This document shows positions 1 through 8,436 of a stretch of DNA of 64,000 nucleotides, piece after piece. Origin of the DNA: Bifidobacterium mellis (GTDB taxonomy: Bacteria; Actinomycetota; Actinomycetes; Actinomycetales; Bifidobacteriaceae); the NCBI RefSeq assembly GCF_000967265.1, contig NZ_KQ033885.1, positions 1,531,538 through 1,595,537 on the forward strand, read 5' to 3'. Each line of letters begins with the position of its first letter. Positions within the stretch are counted from its first letter, which is position 1. Below the pieces are notes generated by a model, which was not told the DNA's origin, did not search any database, and was given only the letters and a program-made list of their open reading frames with translations. The position numbers and the translations under genes were made by a program.

Positions 1-7
1 ATGAATA

Positions 8-39
8 AGCCGCGGTGGGTTGGCTCCCATCCGCGGCTC
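8..39 (-). terminator. Rho-independent terminator after fdxA
   Basis: Inverted repeat with arms around AGCCGCGG and CCGCGGCT. On the minus strand it lies 16 nt past the fdxA stop and is followed by TTATT. The stem is GC-rich, as expected for termination of the permease-fdxA direction. Confidence 0.65.
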
Positions 40-54
40 GTCAGCCTTAATCGA

Positions 55-372
55 CTACTTGTTGGGCGGCAGTGCTGCCACACCCTCCGGATCGTGATCG
101 TAGGGGCCGACCGCAGCAGCGCCGCCGGCATCCCCCACCTGGGCGAAGAAATCAGTCGCCGCGTCCTTGTACCAGGTCCATTCCTCGGGCAGGTCGTCCT
201 CGTAGAAGATGGCCTCCACCGGGCAGACCGGCTCGCAGGCGCCGCAGTCCACGCACTCGTTGGGGTTGATGTAGAGCGAACGGACGCCCTCGTAGATGCA
301 GTCCACCGGGCATTCGTCCACGCAGGCCTTGTCCTTGACGTCCACGCAAGGCTGAGCGATGACGTAGGTCAT
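55..372 (-). CDS. fdxA: 7Fe/8Fe ferredoxin, FdxA type (105 aa)
   Basis: Soluble electron carrier. Eight cysteines are visible at 9, 17, 21, 25 and 40, 43, 46, 50, including two CxxC-type motifs (CVDECPVDC and [11 protein letters not shown]). This is the pattern of actinobacterial 7Fe ferredoxins carrying one [3Fe-4S] and one [4Fe-4S] cluster; which Cys is the non-ligand cannot be settled by eye. The length of about 105 aa and the acidic C-terminus are normal for the family. The ATG has a strong RBS (AGGAGG, 6 nt upstream). It follows the APC permease gene on the same strand after 57 nt, and a hairpin terminator follows it, so it may be co-transcribed with or read separately from the permease. 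The redox partner is not visible here. Confidence 0.93.
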   Translation of the reverse strand: MTYVIAQPCVDVKDKACVDECPVDCIYEGVRSLYINPNECVDCGACEPVCPVEAIFYEDDLPEEWTWYKDAATDFFAQVGDAGGAAAVGPYDHDPEGVAALPPNK

Positions 373-429
373 GGGTTACCTCCTGAGTATGCGAGTATTC
401 ACTCTACACTGCAGCGCCGACGCTCCAGG

Positions 430-1953
430 TCAGTCCAGACCGGCCTGGGTGGCCTCGGATATCTTCCCGCTGAGCTGATGTCGACCGAGCAGGGAGTGCC
501 GGTAGGAATAGCAGAAGTAGATGGCCAGGCCTGCTGCCAACCAGACCACGAATCGAATCCAGGTCAGCACGGTCAGATTGAGCATGAGCCAGAGGCAGGC
601 CAGGGCGATCAGAATGGGAACCCAGGGGTTGCCGGGCATCTTGAAGGACCGGGGCAGATCCGGCCGGCGCTTGCGCATGATGGGCAGGGAGATGGCCACC
701 AGCAGGAAGGCCGAGAGCGTGCCGATGTTGACCATGTCGGACAGGACGTCTATGGGGAAGCAGGAGGCCACCACGGCCACCACGATGCCGCCCAGGATCT
801 GGATGCGGGCAGGCGTGCCATGACGGCCGGTGCGGGACAGGGCACGGGGAAGAAGCCCGTCGCGGCTCATGGCGAAGACAATGCGGGTCAGCCCCAGCAG
901 GAGCACCATGACCACGGTGGTCAGCCCCACCACGATGCCGAAGGAGATGATCTTGGCGGCCCAGGGAGCGCCGACCATCTCGAAGCCGGTGGCCAGGGAG
1001 GGGTTCTTGGCCTTGGCCAGGTCCTTGTAGGAGACCATGCCGGTGGTGACGATGGCGACCAGGATGTACAGGGTGATGACGATCAGCATGCCCAGGCCGA
1101 TTCCGCGGGGAATGGTCTTGTGGGGCTCCTTGGCCTCTTCGGAGGTGGTGGCGACGATATCGAAGCCTACGAAGGCGAAGAAGACCAGGGCAGCGCCTGA
1201 GAGGATGCCGGGGACACCGTAGATGGTGGGCTGCATGCCTGAGACCCACTGCCAGAGCGGCTGGCCCATGATTCCCGGTACGCTGGCGCCCGGAACGGCC
1301 GAAGCCGGCTCGGAAGGCGGGATGAAGGGCCGGTAGTTGTCCAACTTGACGTAGAAGAAACCCACCACGATGACGAAGACCACGATGCCGATTTTGAGGA
1401 CGGTCAAGGCGCCGTCGAACCGGGCCGAGAGCTTGGTGCCCAGGACCAGCAGGACCGTGAAGAGGGTGACGACCGCCAGCGGGGCCAGGTCCACGTCCAG
1501 GCCGCCCACATGGAAGCTGGAGCTGAACGAGGTGCCCCCCATCAGATGGATGAAGTCATTCAGGTAGACGCCCCAGTACTTGGAGATGACCGAGGCGGCC
1601 ATGAGCATCTCCAGAATCAGGTCCCAGCCGATGATCCAGGCCACCAGTTCGCCCATGGTGTTGTAGGTGAAAGTGTAGGCCGAGCCTGAAACAGGGATCA
1701 TGGAGGCAAACTCCGCGTAGCACATGACGGCTGCCGCGCAGACGATGCCTGCAATGACGAAGGAGATGATGACGGCCGGGCCCGCATGGAAGGCCGCAGC
1801 CTGGGCACCCACCGAGAAAATACCGGCGCCCACGGCCACTGCGACGGCCATGATGGCCAGGTCCCAGGTGGTCAGCGTCCGCTTGAGCGACCTGCCTTCC
1901 TCCCCGGTCTCTGCCAGGGTCTGTTCAACCGATTTCTTCCTGAATAATTCCAT
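430..1953 (-). CDS. APC-superfamily amino acid permease (507 aa)
   Basis: Cytoplasmic membrane transporter of the amino acid/polyamine/organocation family, YfnA-like. It has about 12 strongly hydrophobic segments. The first transmembrane segment carries the glycine-rich stretch GAGIFSVGAQAA typical of APC substrate binding in TM1, and TSEEAKEPHKTIPRGI after TM6 is the family's conserved loop. Substrate cannot be read from the sequence; cationic or neutral amino acids are usual. The N-terminus (ELFRKKSVEQTL) is cytoplasmic and basic. The ATG is preceded by GGGAG. It stands alone upstream of fdxA, with a 425-nt intergenic region on its 5' side. Confidence 0.9.
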   Translation of the reverse strand: MELFRKKSVEQTLAETGEEGRSLKRTLTTWDLAIMAVAVAVGAGIFSVGAQAAAFHAGPAVIISFVIAGIVCAAAVMCYAEFASMIPVSGSAYTFTYNTMGELVAWIIGWDLILEMLMAASVISKYWGVYLNDFIHLMGGTSFSSSFHVGGLDVDLAPLAVVTLFTVLLVLGTKLSARFDGALTVLKIGIVVFVIVVGFFYVKLDNYRPFIPPSEPASAVPGASVPGIMGQPLWQWVSGMQPTIYGVPGILSGAALVFFAFVGFDIVATTSEEAKEPHKTIPRGIGLGMLIVITLYILVAIVTTGMVSYKDLAKAKNPSLATGFEMVGAPWAAKIISFGIVVGLTTVVMVLLLGLTRIVFAMSRDGLLPRALSRTGRHGTPARIQILGGIVVAVVASCFPIDVLSDMVNIGTLSAFLLVAISLPIMRKRRPDLPRSFKMPGNPWVPILIALACLWLMLNLTVLTWIRFVVWLAAGLAIYFCYSYRHSLLGRHQLSGKISEATQAGLD

Positions 1954-2378
1954 TCTGCTCCCAATCGTGACTTATTGTGCCGTAAGCTCCTCCGGCCCAT
2001 CACTATAGGAGATGGGAATACACAAATCCGGACTTTGCCCATTTCGGGATACTACCCGCTGGGGAGCACGACCGGAACCGTCAAATCACACAGGGATCGA
2101 AACCTCCCTGAAACAGGACAAGACACCCAGACCTTTGTGGTCCGGGTGCCTCATCCTCGCTCTGACCGTAGGGCATCGGAATCGTGTTCAACGTAATGTC
2201 GTGCTCGGTGGCCCCCAGGTACAGACTGGACTATCCGTATGAGTTCTCAAGTAGTCGGCCACATTGGTGCCTGCAGAAAGTACAAAGAACGCTGGGTCGT
2301 ATAGGTGGCAGCTTTTTGCGCCGTCAGAGCTGTCGCACGAAGCGACTTTCTGGCCATGGGGGTCAGCCAACCTGCACA
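1954..2378. other. Intergenic region between the permease gene and uxaC
   Basis: No convincing gene in either strand. It must contain the permease promoter (minus strand, next to 1953) and the 3' end of uxaC transcription. The only clear structure is the hairpin at 2124-2148. Confidence 0.5.
2124..2148 (-). terminator. Candidate terminator downstream of uxaC
   Basis: Inverted repeat CACCCRGACC / GGTCYGGGTG with a 5-nt loop. On the minus strand it is followed by TCTTGTCCTGTTT. It lies about 230 nt past the uxaC stop, which is far, so the assignment is tentative. Confidence 0.4.
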
Positions 2379-3821
2379 TCAGCTCTTAAAAAGGGCCAGG
2401 GCGTTCTCATAGGAGACCGCGCGGACCAGAGGGGCAAGATACTCCTCGTCATCAGGAATGACGCCTTGGCTCGCCCAGTCCCCCAGGAGCCCGCAGAGCA
2501 CCCTCCGGAAGAGCTCGTGCCTGGGGAAGGACAGGAAGCTGCGGGAGTCCGTGGTCATTCCTACCGCATTGCCCAAGAGAGAAGTTTCTGCCAGAACCTC
2601 AAGCTGGCGGCGCATCCCGGTGATGGTGTCGTTGAACCACCAGGCGTTGCCCAGTTGAAGCTGGCCCCGATCATCGCCGCCGAAGCAGCCCAGGTCAGTG
2701 GCTATGGCCATGTAGTCGTTGGGATTGAGGGAATAGACGATGGTCCTGGGCAGGATGTTCGAGCTTTGCGCCTGGTCAAGAAGGGCCGCAAGGGGGGCGG
2801 CCACCGAACCGTCCGCCAGGGCATCGTAACCCGTGTCCGCTCCCAACCGCTGGAAGGCTGTCGAATTGTTGTTGCGACTGGCATGGAGGTGGAGCTGCAT
2901 GGTCCAGCCCTTATCCTTGTAGATCCGCATGAGCTCAAGGAGGAGGCCTGCACGGTATTGGGCCTGCTCCTGCCTGCCAAGGCCCAGTCCGGCCCTGGCC
3001 TTGCTGAAGATGGCATCCAGCTGCTCGGCAGTCGCCGGAGCGAACTCCACCACATCGACAGCATGGTCGGAGAGTCTGGAACCATGCTGATGGAAGTAAT
3101 CCACACGATTGCGCAGAGCTTCGACCAGATCGCTGAAGTCATTGATCGGCTTGCCGCAGACCGACTCCATTGTGGCGATCCACCCGCCATACCCCTTGGC
3201 TGTCGGATTCAGGGCCGCATCCGGGCGGAAGGCGGGGACCATCCTGAAGGGCTCCCCCTCCTTGGCGAACCGATCGTGGTACTCCAGACTGTCCTCAGGG
3301 GAATCCGTGGTGCAGACCACTTTGACGTTCATGCGACGCAGAAGCGCTCTTCGCGAGAAGTCCGGGGTGGCCAGCAGCTCGTTGGTCTGATCAAAGATGG
3401 ACTTGGCGGTCTTGGTGGTCAGGGGTTCGCAGATGCCGAAGTACCTCCGCAGCTCCATGTGCGTCCATAGATAGACCGGGCTGCCCACAGCCTGTTCCAT
3501 GGTCCGGGCGTAAGCCATGAATTTGTCCCAAGGGTCCCCGTCCCCGGTGATCAGCCGTTCCGGAACACCATTGGCCCTCTCCAGTCGCCATTTATAGTGG
3601 TCTCCATAATTGCGTCCATCTGTCAGCCAGGCATCGACAATATTATCGAAGTTGGGGTCCTCATAGATCTCCTTGGCGTGCAGATGGCAGTGATAATCCA
3701 CCAGGGGAAGATTCTCAGCCACGTCATGGAACAACTCTCGAGACAACTGCGTTCCGAGAAGAAAATCGTCATCCAGGAAAGCCACTACAAACTCCTTAGT
3801 CGAAAACAGCAAGTCCGGCAT
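2379..3821 (-). CDS. uxaC: Uronate (glucuronate/galacturonate) isomerase (about 480 aa)
   Basis: Isomerises D-glucuronate to D-fructuronate and D-galacturonate to D-tagaturonate, the first cytoplasmic step of hexuronate catabolism. The N-terminal FLDDDFLLGTQLSRELFHD followed by LVDYHCHLHAKEIYED is the family signature; the His-x-His pair binds metal in this amidohydrolase-fold family. The C-terminal SLLGNAVGMTTDSRSFLSFPRHELFRR is also diagnostic. The start is uncertain. The reading frame is open up to 3896, but family alignment suggests Met at 3821; an AGGAGG lies about 23 nt upstream of it, closer to a TTG codon near 3842. It lies downstream of the LacI-type regulator on the same strand, and uxuB and uxuA are divergent. 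Confidence 0.9.
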   Translation of the reverse strand: MPDLLFSTKEFVVAFLDDDFLLGTQLSRELFHDVAENLPLVDYHCHLHAKEIYEDPNFDNIVDAWLTDGRNYGDHYKWRLERANGVPERLITGDGDPWDKFMAYARTMEQAVGSPVYLWTHMELRRYFGICEPLTTKTAKSIFDQTNELLATPDFSRRALLRRMNVKVVCTTDSPEDSLEYHDRFAKEGEPFRMVPAFRPDAALNPTAKGYGGWIATMESVCGKPINDFSDLVEALRNRVDYFHQHGSRLSDHAVDVVEFAPATAEQLDAIFSKARAGLGLGRQEQAQYRAGLLLELMRIYKDKGWTMQLHLHASRNNNSTAFQRLGADTGYDALADGSVAAPLAALLDQAQSSNILPRTIVYSLNPNDYMAIATDLGCFGGDDRGQLQLGNAWWFNDTITGMRRQLEVLAETSLLGNAVGMTTDSRSFLSFPRHELFRRVLCGLLGDWASQGVIPDDEEYLAPLVRAVSYENALALFKS

Positions 3822-3934
3822 CCGAATTTCCGCGATGCTCAAATCCTCCTGTACAGACCAACGGACAGGTAAGGCAGTCAGACAATCGGAACTCACACGT
3901 GCTCTTGCTCAGCCTATGCGCGCCCGAAAAGGCA

Positions 3935-3947
3935 CAACATGATGTTG
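3935..3947. promoter_or_regulatory. Possible operator palindrome upstream of uxaC
   Basis: Perfect odd-centred palindrome CAACAT-G-ATGTTG in the gap between the LacI-type regulator gene and uxaC. The size and symmetry suit a LacI-family operator. No clear second copy was found upstream of uxuB or uxaB, so the assignment is a guess. Confidence 0.35.
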
Positions 3948-3973
3948 CCATGACTTGTCGGAAACCTCCCTGA

Positions 3974-5005
3974 TCAGGAACCTGACGCAGCCTTTCCCGT
4001 ACTCTGTCTGATGACCAGACGGGCCGGAACCGTCGGGGCTACAGACAGGGAGGCTCCGGAAAGACGCTGCATAAGGAGATCGGCAGCCCCACGTCCAAGG
4101 GCCGAAAGGGACATATGAATGGTTGTCAGAGGCGGACTGCTCACCATGGACATGATGTCGTTGTCGAACCCGATGACCGAGACATCACGAGGGCACTGGC
4201 AACCAAGCCGTCGTAAGGCCACGATCAGACCGATCGCCATCAGATCGTTGTGGGCAATGACCGCTCCCGTAGGATTTGCCAGATATTTCTCTGCAAAGGA
4301 ATAGCCCCCGTAAAAGGTGGGGGCGCAAGGCAGCGAGCGCTTGACGCTCATCCCCCTGGCGTCGCACTCATCGAGGATGTGCCGCCACCGTATGCCACTT
4401 GACCAGGAGGCCGCCGGCCCGTCCAAATAAGTAAGACTCCGGCAACCCAATGAGTGCAGGTAGTCGACCGCCTGGCATGCCCCCTTGGACGAGTCGATGC
4501 TGATGCTGGAGACGCCCCGAACATCACGGTTGACGCTGACAAGAGGACGCAGCTGGGCGCACTTGCGGATCATGGCATCGGGCATCCTAGGGGAGACCAG
4601 AATGATCCCCGAGACCACGGGGGCGACCGCATCGACGATCCTGCGCTCCCGGGTAATGGACTCCCGGGTATCAAGAATCAGGGTTTCGAAATGGAAACGC
4701 TCGCATTCGTCCTGGATATTGCGGATGACCCCGGTGAAAAACTGATTACCCAGGTCGGGCACAATGACCGCCACCAGTCCCCTGCCTTGGGAGTCTGACC
4801 TGCTGTCGACCATGTCGCTGTGATAGCCCAGCGAATCAGCGACCTTCTGAACCATCCGAGCGGTCGAAATGCTGACCCGATCCGGGCGTGAAAAGGTGCG
4901 CGAGACCGTTGAAGGAGAGACGCCGGCCTGGCGGGCCACATCATATATGGTGATGCGGCGGTTGCCCTTGGAGGAATCGCCGCCCGAATCTGCTTCGGTC
5001 TTCAT
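3974..5005 (-). CDS. LacI-family transcriptional regulator, probably of the uronate genes (343 aa)
   Basis: Residues 17-65 form the LacI helix-turn-helix and hinge (ITIYDVARQAGVSPSTVSRT, then RVSISTARMVQKVADSLGY). Residues about 75-335 form the periplasmic-binding-protein-like ligand domain with the conserved NQFFTGVIRNIQDEC and late IGFDND motifs. Length is normal. It is transcribed divergently from uxuB-uxuA and in line with uxaC, so it most likely represses this cluster and is relieved by a uronate intermediate such as fructuronate. The ligand is inferred from context only. The N-terminal 15 residues are a polar tail. The shared divergent region with uxuB is 248 nt (5006-5253). Confidence 0.88.
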   Translation of the reverse strand: MKTEADSGGDSSKGNRRITIYDVARQAGVSPSTVSRTFSRPDRVSISTARMVQKVADSLGYHSDMVDSRSDSQGRGLVAVIVPDLGNQFFTGVIRNIQDECERFHFETLILDTRESITRERRIVDAVAPVVSGIILVSPRMPDAMIRKCAQLRPLVSVNRDVRGVSSISIDSSKGACQAVDYLHSLGCRSLTYLDGPAASWSSGIRWRHILDECDARGMSVKRSLPCAPTFYGGYSFAEKYLANPTGAVIAHNDLMAIGLIVALRRLGCQCPRDVSVIGFDNDIMSMVSSPPLTTIHMSLSALGRGAADLLMQRLSGASLSVAPTVPARLVIRQSTGKAASGS

Positions 5006-5253
5006 CTAGCCGTATCAGCCTTCCCTCTGCAGCCCCATAGCGCATGGAACATACGCCAACAAAGCCGAGTACCTCTTAGTGTCCAAGTATAAGTAATTCC
5101 ACAATGTCCATAACAGCCGACAGCAGTCTGGTGAGAAACAAACGGCAACTCCGAAGGCAGGCAAGCTCCCACTTGAGTAGGTTCGAAAACAAGTGGGGCA
5201 AGTGCGTACGCCTGGTCTCCGCGGAATGGCTCTTTTGATAAAGGAAGACACTG

Positions 5254-6897
5254 ATGCTTCACCTGAGCGACGATATACATAATCAGACTGCTGCCTGGCA
5301 GAAGGCCGGTGTCACCCTGCCAACCTACGACATCGAGGCCATGCGCCAGGCCACCAAGCGCTCGCCTACCTGGGTCCACTTCGGGGCAGGCAACCTCTTC
5401 AGGGCAGTTCATGCCCCCATTGCCCAAAAACTTCTGGATTCAGGCGCCACCGACCGAGGCATATCGGTGGTCGAATCCTTCGACCCGGCCATCATCGACC
5501 AGGCCTATACCCCCTTTGACGACCGCTATCTTCAGGTCATCCTGAAAGCGGACGGATCCATGAAAACCTCGTTGGTCGCCTCGATCGCAGGTGCCTATCC
5601 GCTGGGCGAAGACCCGAAGCCCCTGCGTGATCTGAGGCTGGTCTTCCGCAATCCCAGCCTGCAGATGGTCACCACAACCATCACCGAGAAAGGCTACGCC
5701 CTGGTCGACTCCCAAGGCCGGCCGCTGTCATGGATCGCTCCGGAATTCGAGGGCGGACCCGACAAGGCCAAGAGTGCCATCGCAGCCATCACGGCCCTCC
5801 TGCTGGAGCGCTACCAGGCCGGTGCCCTTCCCCTGGCCCTGGTCAGCACCGACAACTTCTCACGAAACGGGGAGCGGTTCGGTCAGGTCGTCAGGCGGAT
5901 GGCCGAAGAGTGGATAAAGAGAGGCCTGGCCGAAAAAGGCTTCGGCGACTACCTCAGGGACAAGAACAAGATCACCTTCCCACTGACCATGATCGACAGA
6001 ATCACTCCCAACCCAGACGCGGAAGTGGGTCGCCGACTCAAGGCTCTGGGCATCGCCGATGCGGAACCCTTCCGTACCAGGGGCGGAACCGCCATGGCCC
6101 CCTATGCCAACACCGAGGAGACCTGGTATTGGGTGGTTGAGGACGACTTCCCTGCAGGCCGCCCGCCTCTGGAGAAAGCAGGGGTCTACATGGCCGACAA
6201 GGATACGGTCAACGCCGCCGACCAGATGAAGGTCACCACCTGCCTGAACCCCCTGCACACAGCCCTGGCCGTCTTCGGGATGCTTCTGGGGTATCCGACC
6301 ATGTCGAAAACCATCGCCGACCCGGACCTCAAGGCCTTGGTCACCCGCCTGGGGTATGTGGAAGGACTGCCTGTGGTCGAGGACCCGGGCATCTTCTCCC
6401 CCAAGGAGTTCCTCCGCCAAGTCATCGAGATCAGGGTTCCCAATCCCGGCCTGCCCGATACGCCGGCGCGCATCTGCGCCGACACCTCCCAGAAGATTCC
6501 GGTCAGATACGGAATCACCATCAGCAAGTACATCCGAGCCAAGGACCTTGACACAGCCGATCTGGAAGCCATCCCGCTGATCATCGCCGCCTGGCTGCGG
6601 CTGCTGATCGGTTCGGACGGCAATGGAACCGACGATGCCGGACGGCCGGTCAAGCTGAGCCCGGACCCGCGCCTGGAGGAACTTCAAAGGATTCTGGTCG
6701 ACATCCCACTCAATGGGTCAGCCAAGAAGAAGACTCTGACGACAACCATCAAGTCCATCCTGGCCGATACCTCCATCTTCGGAACCAATCTGAACGCCAC
6801 CCCGCTGGCCGACAAAATCGAGACCTTCCTGACCGCCATGTGCCAGGGCAATGGGGCTGTAGCGAGCACCCTTCACAAGGCTGCAAGCGCCTGGTGA
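5254..6897 (+). CDS. uxuB: Fructuronate reductase / mannitol dehydrogenase family (547 aa)
   Basis: NAD-dependent polyol-type long-chain dehydrogenase. The N-terminal WVHFGAGNLFRAVHAP is the nucleotide-binding motif. The stretch MKVTTCLNPLHTALAVFG carries the family's catalytic Lys with the downstream Asn and His. It most likely reduces D-fructuronate to D-mannonate, feeding the next gene. Assignment to fructuronate rather than mannitol rests on the longer length, the NPLHT variant and adjacency to uxuA. The ATG follows AAAGGAAG with 6 nt spacing. It is divergent from the LacI-type regulator and 80 nt upstream of uxuA, probably in one operon. Confidence 0.87.
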   Translation: MLHLSDDIHNQTAAWQKAGVTLPTYDIEAMRQATKRSPTWVHFGAGNLFRAVHAPIAQKLLDSGATDRGISVVESFDPAIIDQAYTPFDDRYLQVILKADGSMKTSLVASIAGAYPLGEDPKPLRDLRLVFRNPSLQMVTTTITEKGYALVDSQGRPLSWIAPEFEGGPDKAKSAIAAITALLLERYQAGALPLALVSTDNFSRNGERFGQVVRRMAEEWIKRGLAEKGFGDYLRDKNKITFPLTMIDRITPNPDAEVGRRLKALGIADAEPFRTRGGTAMAPYANTEETWYWVVEDDFPAGRPPLEKAGVYMADKDTVNAADQMKVTTCLNPLHTALAVFGMLLGYPTMSKTIADPDLKALVTRLGYVEGLPVVEDPGIFSPKEFLRQVIEIRVPNPGLPDTPARICADTSQKIPVRYGITISKYIRAKDLDTADLEAIPLIIAAWLRLLIGSDGNGTDDAGRPVKLSPDPRLEELQRILVDIPLNGSAKKKTLTTTIKSILADTSIFGTNLNATPLADKIETFLTAMCQGNGAVASTLHKAASAW

Positions 6898-6977
6898 CAT
6901 CGGTATCTACCGACTGGACAAGGCAGGCAACAACCGGGTCCGCCCGATTCGAATATCGAATATAAGGAGAGAGCATT

Positions 6978-8105
6978 ATGCACATGGGATTCCGCTGGTA
7001 CGGCCAGGGCAATGACACCATCAGCCTGGATGATATTCGTCAGATTCCGGGAGTGGAGACCATTGTCTGGTCCCTGCACCATAAACAGGCGGGCGAGGTT
7101 TGGCAGCCGGACGAAATCGAAGATGCCATGGCGACAATCACCGGGTTGTCTGCCAGGGATCGGGCGGCAGGCATAACCAAGACCTTCAATGCCGACGTGG
7201 TTGAGTCGGTCAACGTTCATGAGTCCATCAAGACCGGTTCGACAGTCCTCGGGATCAGCCGTGACCAGGCCATTGACGCCTACATCGAGACCGTAGCCAA
7301 CCTGGGCAAGGCCGGGGTCAAAGTCGTCACCTACAATTTCATGCCGGTCTTCGACTGGCTGCGCACGGAGATGTTCCACCCCTGCCCAGACGGGTCCACC
7401 GCCCTCTACTACAACCAGCACCAGGTGGACCAGCTCAGTCCGCAGGGAATCATCGACGAAACCCTGAAGGGGGCCGGATCCCTGACTGTGCCCGGCTGGG
7501 AACCTGAACGGCTTGCCCACCTGCCTGAACTGATGGAAGCTTATCAGGGAATGGACCACGAGCAGATGTACGCCAACTACAAATACTTCCTGGATGCCGT
7601 GATCCCCACCTGCGAGCGCTACGGGGTCAAGCTGGCCGTCCACCCCGACGACCCTGCCTTCGACCTGTTCGGCTGGCCGCGCGTGGTCTCCAGCAAGGAG
7701 GGGATCCAACGAGTGCTGGACCTGAATCCCAGCCCCTGCAACGGACTGTGCCTGTGCCTGGGATCCTTCTCATCCAGACGGGGTAACGATGCTGTGGATG
7801 CAGTCAAAACCTTCATGGACAGGATCTACTTCAGCCACGTGCGCAACATCCGTTTCACCGACGAGCAGGGCTCATTCTACGAGGTAGGTCACCGCGCAAG
7901 CGAGGGCAACGTGGACACCGTCGGCATCATGAAGGCCTACGCCGAGGCCAATTACCAGGGCTACATCCGCCCCGACCACGGACGGCATTTATGGAGCGAG
8001 AACACGGAAGCCGGCAGACCACGGCCAGGCTACGGCCTCTATGACCGCGCCATGGGCATCCAGTATCTGCTTGGAGTCTGGGACGCTTACCGCTACAACC
8101 GTTGA
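6978..8105 (+). CDS. uxuA: D-mannonate dehydratase (375 aa)
   Basis: Dehydrates D-mannonate to 2-keto-3-deoxy-D-gluconate. The family markers are all present: MGFRWYGQG and VETIVWSLHHK at the N-terminus, the metal-site region LAVHPDDPAFDLFGWPRVVS, NGLCLCLGSF, and the C-terminal GRHLWSE followed by PGYGLYDRAMGIQYLLGVWDA. Length is normal. The ATG has an AAGGAGAG RBS. It lies 80 nt after uxuB and ends 18 nt before a strong hairpin terminator, so uxuB-uxuA looks like a complete two-gene operon. The product needs KDG kinase and KDPG aldolase, which are not in the window. Confidence 0.95.
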   Translation: MHMGFRWYGQGNDTISLDDIRQIPGVETIVWSLHHKQAGEVWQPDEIEDAMATITGLSARDRAAGITKTFNADVVESVNVHESIKTGSTVLGISRDQAIDAYIETVANLGKAGVKVVTYNFMPVFDWLRTEMFHPCPDGSTALYYNQHQVDQLSPQGIIDETLKGAGSLTVPGWEPERLAHLPELMEAYQGMDHEQMYANYKYFLDAVIPTCERYGVKLAVHPDDPAFDLFGWPRVVSSKEGIQRVLDLNPSPCNGLCLCLGSFSSRRGNDAVDAVKTFMDRIYFSHVRNIRFTDEQGSFYEVGHRASEGNVDTVGIMKAYAEANYQGYIRPDHGRHLWSENTEAGRPRPGYGLYDRAMGIQYLLGVWDAYRYNR

Positions 8106-8123
8106 TGAAGCAAAATCAAGTAT

Positions 8124-8163
8124 GGTCCCCTTGTCATGCTCTTTGGCAAGGGGACCCTTTATT
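8124..8163 (+). terminator. Terminator of uxuB-uxuA
   Basis: Ten-bp stem GGTCCCCTTG / CAAGGGGACC with a 13-nt loop, followed by CTTTATT, immediately after uxuA. Confidence 0.75.
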
Positions 8164-8260
8164 CTGTCATTGCCGCCATTTTCGTAGCTTATTGCTTGGT
8201 CTCATCGGTCAAGACGAACCTAACCTGAAGGTGAAGCAGAAGGAATCCCAAACAATAAGG

Positions 8261-8315
8261 AAGTGTCTGATGCCGGTCTGGGTCAATCGCAAACCCGACC
8301 TGGCATCAGACACTT
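8261..8315 (-). terminator. Long hairpin, likely terminator of uxaB
   Basis: Arms AAGTGTCTGATGCC and GGCATCAGACACTT form a 14-bp perfect stem with an inner imperfect stem. On the minus strand it is followed by CCTTATTGTTT. It sits between the convergent uxuA and uxaB genes and may act in both directions. Confidence 0.65.
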
Positions 8316-8436
8316 ATTCAGTGTTCCCGTCAGGACCACGCCCGGTGGGAAGTTTTCAACCTTGGAAAGCCGACATATTGCAAACGCGAGAATCAAATTG
8401 CCCCGAAGCGACTGACCACTCGTTTGCACTGTTGGC

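Noticed and set aside
1-1200. 399-residue open frame on the plus strand opposite fdxA and the permease
   Set aside because: Repetitive Gly/His/Asp/Gln composition and no RBS; it is the antisense shadow of two well-supported minus-strand genes in GC-rich DNA.
2184-3470. 428-residue open frame opposite uxaC
   Set aside because: Antisense shadow with no start signal or family motif.
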